Translations under genes and position numbers: made by a program
Notes under the pieces: model-generated
Database searches by the model: none
Seen by the model: the letters and a program-made list of their open reading frames with translations, nothing else
What the model was told of the DNA's origin: nothing
NCBI GenBank assembly: GCA_020809705.1
Contig: CP085830.1
Span: forward strand, 2,046,001 to 2,110,000
From: Calonectria ilicicola
Taxonomy: Eukaryota; Ascomycota; Sordariomycetes; Hypocreales; Nectriaceae
Length of the DNA: 64,000 nucleotides
Direction of reading: 5' to 3'
In this document: positions 56,264 through 64,000 of the stretch, piece by piece
Numbering within the stretch: the stretch's first letter is position 1
Layout: every line of letters starts with the position of its first letter

Positions 56264-58077
56264 GTTGTGAGGGACGCTATGTTGATTTGGACTCGAGGAA
56301 TTTGTGGGCTACTGAACAACAAACATTGGCCGGGGCCGAATGCGCCGACACAACAACAAAGAGGCGTAAGGGCGATGAAAGCCGGCGGCGACGGGTATCA
56401 GAGACAAAAACGACCAGAATGGAAATGCAAAGGCTTTCTTTACAAGATGCCGCGCAAACGCGCTACAGGATGCTGTCTAGGTGCGCGGCGCTTGCCAGAG
56501 AGGGTGTCGTTGAACGAGCTGTTGTGTTGTGCTTGTTTTCCTGTTGCGAGGCCAACGCGAGGAGAAAAGCATGGGCTTTCGGTCAGCATGGCGGGTGGCC
56601 GTGGAGGAGCCTTAGGTAAGCGCGTGTCTAGTCAAATTAGCCGAAATTCGAAATTCCTCTGGGCTGAGGGGCGCGGAGCCGTGACTGGCCAGCGAAGGTC
56701 TGTGGCTGGTGCGCTGCCGTTGTCTGGACCCGTTAGCAGTACTGTTGGTCAAATTACCGTGCCAAATGCACGCAATTCTACGTGCGCGGTACCTGACTTG
56801 GCGGCGCACGGTGGGCTGGGTATGGGTCCAGTGGCTAGAGGTGGCGGTGCTCAAACAGATGTGCCCCACGATGCCGACGGTATACGACAAGCCGAGGAAC
56901 AGGTGGAATTTGGTCCAGGATCGACTACGGAGTATCATTACACGTCCCCAGTTGCATCAAACATATGCAGTCGGTAGCACGCTACCCCGGCCTGTAGGGA
57001 ATTTTTTGAACCACTACTGTAGGCCCAAGAGACTGTCCCAGAATGCTGTCCCGCCTGGTACTGGGCAACGGGATCAAAACCGCCTGACCCGACACTTACA
57101 GAGAGACACGCGATCATGGTCGATGACGTCTCGACCCAATAAGTGCATTGCATGCGTTTGTTTGTAGTGAACGCTAGGCACTGGCAAGTGCGCTCGAGAG
57201 CCTAGTTTTGTGAGAAGCATGCCTTATCATGGCTATGATTGTAAGGCTGCACGCTCCAGGCTATCCAAACCCCCCCAAACCGAGCCCCATTGCTATAGTT
57301 GCAAGATTCCGATCGGAACCGCCAAGCATCTGCGTCTTGTTTCTTGCAGAAGCGGCAGCCATTTCCGCCATCACAATTTCCCTGCAAACACTACTGATGC
57401 GGCCCCTTTCTATTGCATCATGTTTGAGCTTTGAGACGCACATTGGTTGCATCACAGACCTACCCTGCACTATCTTGAGGACAGAGTTGCAACGATGTGG
57501 TCACTAGCCTTCCAAAAATACATGTGACGTAGTGCGCCTCACTCGGCCGGACTGGGTACCTCTCGCCATGACAGCTACCTGAAGCGTTAACTCCTGTTCG
57601 TCTCAGTACCTGGTCAGTCGACTACAAATGTGCGTGTGCGCTGGTATTGCTCCGACTCGCATGACCCTGTCTCACAGCTGATTAAGTCAAACAAGCCCCC
57701 CTCCCCAAGCTCCAAAGCCCGGTCGATTGTGTTTCCCAGTTTCCCATACGTGTGCCCTTATTCATTGTTACCTTTTCCCCTCTTCAGGCTCTTTTTCCCT
57801 CCTCGAGTCACCATCAGCTGCACCTATTTCTGTACGTCCTGCATCTTGGTAAAGGTCACAAGCCACTGACGCCGCGTGAATTTTCTTCCCGCCTTACAGG
57901 TTTCGCTTCTGCTGCATGCTGCTAGCGCCGCGATAAAAGCTTCCACAGACCTTGACCTTTTCCACTTTTAACCAACTACGTCCACGATTACCGCACACTC
58001 CCTGTCCTTCCCTTGGGTTGACTACGACACACATTCAAACCCAAAGCTTCAAATCAATTTCTACCACAACCGTCACA
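56264..58077. promoter_or_regulatory. Divergent region, RFX / Yop1
   Basis: About 1.8 kb between divergent start codons. A plus-strand open frame of 245 codons near 56240 overlaps the RFX start and has random composition. Near Yop1 the DNA is strongly C/T-rich (57690-57830), a usual fungal leader feature. No other gene. Confidence 0.5.
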
Positions 58078-58845
58078 ATGTCCGCTCAAGACAAGGCCCA
58101 GCAATACCTGGCCCAGCTCGACCGTGAGGTACGTTTTATCATTTTCCTTTTCTTTTTTTGTGTGCGGCCACAAGATTGCGCTCGATGTGCGCATGCAAAT
58201 CCCCCAAACTTCCATCAGGCGCTCAATAATGCTGACTGCGACATGGTGATAGCTGTCCAAATACCCCGCCCTGAACAACCTCGAGAAGACCGCAGGTGTC
58301 CCCAAGGCCTACGCCGCCATTGGTGTCGGTGCCCTCTACTTTTTCCTTATCATCTTCAACCTCGGAGGCCAGCTCTTGACCAACTTTGCTGGTTTCGTTA
58401 TCCCCGGTTACTACTCACTCGCTGCCCTCTTCAGCGCCAACAAGGAGGATGATACTCAATGGTTAACTGTGCGTTGATTTCCCCCCGAAGATTTCTCCTC
58501 ACGAACAGCATTTCTAATATAATACTACGACAGTACTGGGTTGTTTTCTCTCTCTTTACCGTCGTGGAGAGCTTCATCCAGGTCGTTTACTGGTTCCCCT
58601 TCTACTTCGTCTTCAAGTTCATCTTCCTGCTGTGGCTCTCTCTCCCCGCCTTCCGGTATGTCGAAATTGCCCCGCTGTGCGTAAAACCGTTTGCCTGAGC
58701 GTCAACTGATAAAAATCGATTTAGCGGTGCCGAGATTGTCTTCCGATCTTTCCTTGCCCCCGCCCTTAGCCGATACTTCGTGGGCGCTGGCTCTACTGCC
58801 TCCGGCCTCCGCGCCAAGGCTGACGGCCTCGACAAGACCGAGTAA
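58078..58845 (+). CDS. yop1: ER tubule-shaping protein Yop1 (DP1/REEP, TB2/HVA22)
   Basis: Membrane protein that curves ER tubules together with reticulons and interacts with Rab GTPase Yip1. Four exons (58078-58128, 58253-58468, 58534-58655, 58725-58845) give 169 residues. After MSAQDKAQQYLAQLDRE the protein reads LSKYPALNNLEK, two hydrophobic hairpins (AIGVGALYFFLIIFNLGGQLLTNFAGFVIPGYYSL and YWVVFSLFTVVESFIQVVYWFPFYFVFKFIFLLWLSLP), and the conserved DDTQWLTYWVVFSLFTVVE core of the TB2/DP1/HVA22 family, then a C-terminal amphipathic helix. Length and layout match Yop1. ATG context CACAATGTC is good. Confidence 0.95.
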
Positions 58846-59814
58846 AGGACCAGTACAGGATAGCTTGGCCGCTAAGCCTAGCGTGCGCTTTCAATGCGTG
58901 CGCATTCCCGGGCCAAGCTGGTTATCGGTTATGACGGAGTACGACAAAAACAATGTATTCCCAAATATTTTATGGGCCTGCGCAGTTCCAACTGAGAGGA
59001 ACTCGCATGGAAATGAACAGAAGGAGCTACGGGTTTAGGGGTGGCAACGGTCTGCGTTTCTGGAACGAAGCATGTAGGATGACCCTGATTATAATGTTTG
59101 CAGCTCTTTTGTACGCTGGATTGTTAGAAGGCGGCTGCTGGAAGCTTGATAACACGTTTTGCGATAAGTTCTGTGTGTGTGTGTGCGTGTGTGTGTGTGT
59201 GCGTCTCCACTTGCTCTCGCTCGGAAGTCCCCATTTTGTTTGTATGCTTTGCGCCAGCAACTGTATTTCCGAAACTGCTGGAAGGGCAATTGCGGGATTC
59301 AAGTGCGATTCCACGTCATAGATGCCGGCTACCTGATTGCGTCCTATCATCCGCTGTTCCGCTTTATCGCGGCCGACGACGTAATCATGTATTGCCGAGT
59401 GGGTGGGTGGTCGAGCTTCTGATCGACTTACGTAGTTGCCACGGGTCTTTTAGCTCCCTTGGGCTGACCGCGGGGCCGGATTAGCACGCCAGAGAACCAG
59501 CCTAACGAGGGCTTCCCTGGTAGGTGTGGCCGGTACCTTGTGGCGGTGCATTATACTGCTGCTGCGCCTCACTTTGTCTGGAGTCTCGCTTGGCGCATAT
59601 GGCGTTTGGGATACGCTTGTCAGCTATACTTTGTTCCATCGCGCCGCCTCCTGGAACTTTTCCCCTGACCACTCTATCGTTGCGCCCTCACGATGTCAGC
59701 GAGCGATTGATAACACGCACATCACCGAACCGACGTTTTCCGATCTGCCTACATCTTCCCCCGACAAGCTGATAATCGACAGGCGATTGCACCCCTGGAG
59801 GGCATGCATTCGTC
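58846..59814. promoter_or_regulatory. Yop1 3' flank and Mid1 promoter
   Basis: About 970 bp, both flanking genes on the plus strand. It has a TG/CG dinucleotide tract at 59172-59204. An ATG at 59804, out of frame, is 11 bp before the Mid1 start. Confidence 0.5.
59172..59204. repeat. (TG)n microsatellite with CG interruptions
   Basis: About 33 bp of TG repeats with two CG interruptions, between Yop1 and Mid1. Confidence 0.9.
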
Positions 59815-61744
59815 ATGCAACTCAGCCCTCTTCAGTCACGACTTGCGGCATCGCTGGGTGCCTCTCTTTTCATATTCGCCTTATACTTGCTTTTATTCTC
59901 GCCCAGCCTTGCATCAGCCACCGAATTGCCCTTCGAACATGTCGTTCGCGTCGAAGAACCCTTCGAAGGATCCGGTCCGCTCGATGTTTCATACGAACCC
60001 GCCTTCTCAGCCTTTGATCGCAGTATCATCGGAAGAGCCCCATCAGGCGTGACGAGTCTCACGAATAATGGCCCCGAGACCTCCAATGTGGATCCCGGAA
60101 ATATTGCATGCTACATGATTGAGAAAAGCAAACTCTCCAGCCGTGATTTGAGCTCGGAAACTGTGAATGATGATGATGGAACCCAAAACCAAGTGGCAGA
60201 AGATGGTTCCCAGCTTGCACGCCGGGCAACAGACACAACCGTTTACATTTCTGCCAACACATGCTTGCAACCAAGTTTGGGAAAAACTAAGAGTGGCGAT
60301 GCACAGCAAGCACCACAACTTCGTCTCTACGTGTCGACTTCGGATGACATTACATGTCCGAGTTCCTCCGACGATCTATCCAAGATGAAACTACTGGAGT
60401 TTAATGAAGGCGCTGTCATGTATAGCCTGAATACTACAGATAATGTCTATTTTGGCATCTCGGCCCCCAACATTACTTCAAAATACAACGACACATACAA
60501 CTTTGAGATTGCCGTGTCCGTCGACGAATTTTATCATAAATATGATACTCAGAATAGCTCGCAGCTTCTCTGGATGGATAGTGACTCGAGTTCAGTTATC
60601 TTGGTAACACGTAATCTGACCGACAGTCAATCTGAGAGCGAAGCACTTCTTCACGAACAGCTCCCATATGACATTTTTATCCAAAACAACAAATCAAGTA
60701 CTATTGATGGCTTACAGCATTCGTTTTGTGGCTTAAAGAAGAAGGCGGAACTTTGGGGAACTACGTCAGGAACTGGAAAAGGCGTGGATCAAATCAGCAT
60801 GGGATTCACTACGCGTGGCCCTGGTGGATTTGCCAAACAGGAGTTTTACTTGGAAGGACTGAGTTCTGGCTCCTCCTATTCTGGTATTCTCGTCCAAACG
60901 AGGAATACCACAGGCGATTCTTCCAAAAGAAAGCGAGACTCGAGTGTCGGAGGAGGAGGCACTGTTTTTCAAGCTACAAGCTTCAGGACGTCTTCTGGTG
61001 AGATTTATGGATTCGTTTTGACCTTTGGGAAGAGGGTATCTAACTGTCTGTGCAGCTACAAACTGCAAGGTTGTGACAAACCTCGAGTTTTGTACCGATA
61101 TCCAGTACGCTGTTCCTGGAAATGATAAAAAGTATAACAGCTCGACACTGGCTAAAACCTATGACAATTATGCCAAGGAGATGTACGCCAACTTCGAAAA
61201 AGCTATCATGCAGATTCCCTGTGAGGTACCTCCTCAGTCGAAATACTCACTGGTACGGTCCTGTGATGACTGTAAGAGTGCTTATAAGCGATGGCTCTGT
61301 ACTGTCTCAATCCCGCGATGCGAGGATTTTGCGAACAGCGACGGTACGGCGAGCATTTACCGCAATGTTGGCCAGGCATTTCCGAACGGTACTAAACTCT
61401 CCGAGCAGCTGCGCACCGAGCTTGGCCAGACCCCAGGTCAGAACGCATCCCGCAACTCATGGATCGATGAAACTATTGAACCAGGCCCTTACAAGGAATT
61501 GCTTCCCTGTGAAGATGTTTGTTATGAACTAGTTCAGTCTTGCCCTGCAGCCTTGGGTTTTAGTTGTCCTCAGCCCGATTTCCCTACTTTCAATATGAGC
61601 TACGGTCGTCGCGATTTACGAAATCGGGCGTTTACCTGTAACTACCCCGGCGAGGCGCGCACGCAGAGCAGCTTGGCAGCAACTGTGAAGCTTAGTGGAT
61701 TTATTCTCGCTGTGCTGCCTGTTGCTGTTTGGCTTGGATTATAA
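59815..61744 (+). CDS. mid1: Mid1/Ehs1 stretch-activated calcium channel component
   Basis: Regulatory subunit of the high-affinity calcium influx system (with Cch1) in the plasma membrane. Two exons (59815-60997, 61056-61744, phase 1) give 623 residues. An N-terminal signal sequence (about 1-36, with LGASLFIFALYLLLF) is followed by many NxS/T sites (for example NTT, NIT, NDT, NSS, NKS), and the Cys-rich C-terminal module: TNCKVVTNLEFCTDIQYAVP, SCDDCKSAYKRWLCTVSIPRCEDF, LLPCEDVCYELVQSCPAALGFSCP, the last being the signature of the family. A C-terminal hydrophobic segment follows (LSGFILAVLPVAVWLGL). Start ATG 59815 chosen for the signal peptide. An ATG at 59804 in another frame may lower translation. 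Confidence 0.94.
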
Positions 61745-62312
61745 CCTGAAACCATTCCGGACATTGGCGTTTGTTATTATTTTTGTTTCTGGAAAGAGCG
61801 AGGGTGGCAGAGAGTGAGAAGTGAGCATGTTATTACTTTTATGGGATGCGGGCGTTCGATGTTTTTGTTTAATCGATCACTACGGCGTTGGCGGCATTAA
61901 CCTCGGAAAGGCAGGTGGCATTGAGCAGAGGCTGAGCGGTTTCTTGTTTGGTTTCTGTGTGAGATTTTATGGGCAGCATGAATCTGGAGTTTTCGTGTCG
62001 CGTGTGGACTGGTTCTAGATCCGGCACTCCTAATAGGCCGTTTTGGATTAATGGCTAGTAGTGACTTGGAGAATGAGGCTTCGAAGAGGAGGACTGAATA
62101 GATAAAGATGCGAAGTTGGCTCATTTTATGGCATGTATGAATCCTACGGTCATTAATTTGTTATTGTACATATATGGCAACATTGTTCCATAATTGCCAG
62201 GTTTATGAGTGACAGACATATGTTTTTGCAATGTGATTTTCCCTCATTTCCCCATGACGTATTCCTTGATGTTCTTCTCACAGATGTTTGGCAGTTCTCA
62301 CCCCATCATGAG
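61745..62312. other. Convergent 3' flanks
   Basis: Between stops of Mid1 and the small membrane-protein gene. AT-rich at 62130-62260. No gene. Confidence 0.6.
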
Positions 62313-62818
62313 TCATGAGCTCTTGCTCTGAGCTTCAGCCTTTGTCTTTTCGTCGTACGCCTTGACTGTAGCCTCAAGACCAGCAATTGTTGCTGCGGTA
62401 GCGCATTAGTTAGATTCTCTCACTGGTGACATTTCCACCCGATTAATTTTTAACTCAATCGAGGTAAAAAATAAAAATCCCGTGTGGGAGGGAACCATTG
62501 AACATACCGTCTCGTTCAGCGCGAACCTCGTCTGTTTCACCCTTCACCCACAGCCAATAGGTAATCTGGTAGGTAAACACCGCAATGAGCAATGTCTTGG
62601 CAATGGGCCGAGTGAATTGTTTATAGAATTGGGACTGCATTGCCGCTTTATTGTAAGCATTGGCCCACTGCTCACGGGAGGAAGAGGAGGAGGGAGAGAC
62701 GTACGGCCGGATTGGGCGCCTTCTTGGTCGAATACGTTCGCCTGGCGAGCGAGACGGTCAAGTTTTGCGCTACGGAAGCGGAGCGCAACCGCGCAAGAGC
62801 CATGATGGCCGCCGTCAT
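62313..62818 (-). CDS. Small single-pass, probably mitochondrial protein
   Basis: Three exons (62818-62705, 62634-62508, 62392-62313) give 106 residues, or 101 from the in-frame ATG at 62803. The first 35 residues are rich in Arg, Ala, Ser with no acidic residues (ARLRSASVAQNLTVSLARR), as in a mitochondrial presequence. Then comes SQFYKQFTRPIAKTLLIAV, continuing into FTYQITYWLWVKG, which forms one membrane helix, and a charged coiled-coil tail (ETDEVRAERD, then GLEATVKAYDEKTKAEAQ). The layout resembles small inner-membrane subunits or assembly factors of respiratory complexes. I do not recognise the family for certain. The stop is convergent with Mid1. Confidence 0.75.
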
Positions 62819-63395
62819 GTTTTTTTTCGTTGCGCGCAAAATGCGATTTCGCTACACGATCCCGAATTCGCTCTGTTTGCGCACACACAACATGCGGCAA
62901 GGATACTTACTTAGTTACCGACGCTGGGGAAACAAAAAGATCTGTCATGCGGCGATAAGCTCCCTTATCGGCCAGCCACAAAGCAGGGTAAGTTAGCGCT
63001 CTCTGGCTGGCAAGGCTGCGGTCCTGCTGTGGCGGTGCGGGACCCCTCGTTTGCGGGGACGGGAGAGTCGAGCGCCCTGTCAGGGGCAGGCGCACTCGCA
63101 CAGGCGGCGTGTGAGTGGTGGGTTTTCCAGGGGCCCCACGGCGCCTCCCTTCTAAACACATGTCCCTAAACGACCTAAGCACACGGCTGAAATCTGTCCC
63201 CTTGACGATCATCCGGTTTATTGTGGCGACGTATTCCCAATCCATCCATCTTGACACTTTACACTCCAGCATTCGGCAAATCAATTCATATTTCTTCTTT
63301 TCTTAAAAAAACCTCACACACACGGTTTCACCCACTCTCTTTCATTCACTCTATACCGTTTTATTTTACTTTATTTTTTTTATTACTCCATCATC
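62819..63395. promoter_or_regulatory. Divergent promoter region, small membrane protein / Ysy6
   Basis: About 580 bp between divergent starts. GC-rich at 63000-63130, then AT- and C/T-rich leader up to the Ysy6 start (63280-63395). No specific site identified. Confidence 0.5.
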
Positions 63396-63836
63396 ATGGT
63401 AAGTCAACAAGAGCGACCGGCGCAAGGGGTGCTTGCCAGCTTGTTTCGCGCGTCCTGTTACATGGCACATCCCTACGACGAAGGAGCTACACACACATGA
63501 GGGACCAATTCATGCTAACTAATATCGACCTGACAGGCGCAAACTCCCGAGCAGCGACGTCGCAACGCAAAGTTCGCCAAGGACAACGAGACCCGCATGG
63601 GCAAGTCTGAGGACCAGCTCAAGAAGCGCGTCAAGGAGACGCCCAAGACATCTGTCTCCGTCTTCTGGCTTGGTAAGTCGAACCCTCCTCAACTTGTCTT
63701 GCAAAAAACAAAACCTCCCCAAAATAATATAGTCTTTCACGGGATCTAACGCGTTTGTGTGCATACAGTTCTTCTCGGCTTCGTCGTCTTTGGCGGTCTC
63801 GTCTTCGAGGTCATCGCTCGTTTCTTCAGCAGCTAA
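63396..63836 (+). CDS. ysy6: Stress-associated ER protein RAMP4/SERP (Ysy6)
   Basis: Small tail-anchored protein of the Sec61 translocon region. Three exons (63396-63398, 63537-63672, 63769-63836) give 68 residues. The first exon contributes just the start codon, directly before GTAAGT. The second encodes AQTPEQRRRNAKFAKDNE, MGKSEDQLKKRVKETPKTSVS and the third the membrane helix VLLGFVVFGGLVFEVIARFF. This is the normal RAMP4 layout: basic, cytosolic N-terminal part and one C-terminal anchor. The length matches the family (about 65-75). The intron after ATG is the only way to give a start here; in the second exon the first internal ATG would cut away the conserved QRRRN part. Confidence 0.93.
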
Positions 63837-64000
63837 GCGCATTCACTGCAACCTTTACACACCCCGACGCACCCCATTCCTCCCTCGGGAGTGTCCGATT
63901 CTTAAACCGATGGACCAGAACCGAGATTTTGTTACCCATTGAGAATGTGGGAAGTGTCGCTGTTGCGTAATGGCCGGCGGCAGGAGGATGGAGGGCGCAT
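63837..64000. other. 3' flank of Ysy6
   Basis: Likely 3' UTR; no feature seen up to the window end. Confidence 0.5.

Noticed and set aside
56240..56977. Plus-strand open frame of 245 codons over the RFX promoter
   Set aside because: Basic and low-complexity, overlaps the RFX start antisense, no family motif.

Overview
The window is nuclear DNA of a filamentous ascomycete. Genes are interrupted by short introns (about 50-130 nt) with GTRNGT-like donors and CTAAC-like branch sites, intergenic spacing is moderate, and the gene families (eisosome Eis1, HET domain, Zn2Cys6 regulators, DHA1-type MFS, Mid1) are typical of Pezizomycotina. The similarity of the housekeeping proteins to remembered orthologues suggests Sordariomycetes, perhaps Hypocreales; that is inference, no search was run. 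I built 22 multi- or single-exon gene models; in every one the exon lengths sum to a whole number of codons.

Left block (0.5-22.3 kb), conserved cell biology: AP-3 delta adaptin (-), COQ10 (+), a large repeat-built coiled-coil protein with a ubiquitin-like domain (-), then 5.1 kb without a supported gene, EMC2 (-), a TRM140-type tRNA methyltransferase (+), a tyrosine phosphatase (-) and Eis1 (+).

Middle block (22.3-39.2 kb), accessory in character: a short coding remnant, a MetE/UROD-like gene broken by a nonsense codon, then four genes all on the minus strand (esterase, MFS exporter, Zn2Cys6 factor 1, Zn2Cys6 factor 2), then a HET-domain protein on the plus strand. The palindrome-centred 12-mer ACTCCGCGGACT occurs exactly in the promoters of both the MFS gene and Zn2Cys6 factor 1, in the latter as part of a 9-bp tandem duplication. 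I propose a locally regulated export/esterase module flanked by an allorecognition-type gene.

Right block (39.6-64 kb): an Sfk1/Frag1-like membrane protein (-), a secreted His-rich six-cysteine protein (-), CDK7/Kin28 kinase (+), the F-box recycling factor Rcy1 with a CaaX tail (-), aspartate kinase (-), an RFX transcription factor (-), Yop1 (+), the calcium-channel subunit Mid1 (+), a small single-pass presumed mitochondrial protein (-) and the RAMP4/Ysy6 protein (+), whose first coding exon is just the ATG.

Points of most interest are the putative regulatory module at 25.5-35.2 kb, two GC-AG introns, the 29-residue minisatellite coding repeat, the nonsense-broken MetE-like gene, the PLE in place of APE in the CDK7-like kinase, and the gene-poor 5.1 kb stretch. 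No rRNA, tRNA, CRISPR or intact transposon was recognised.
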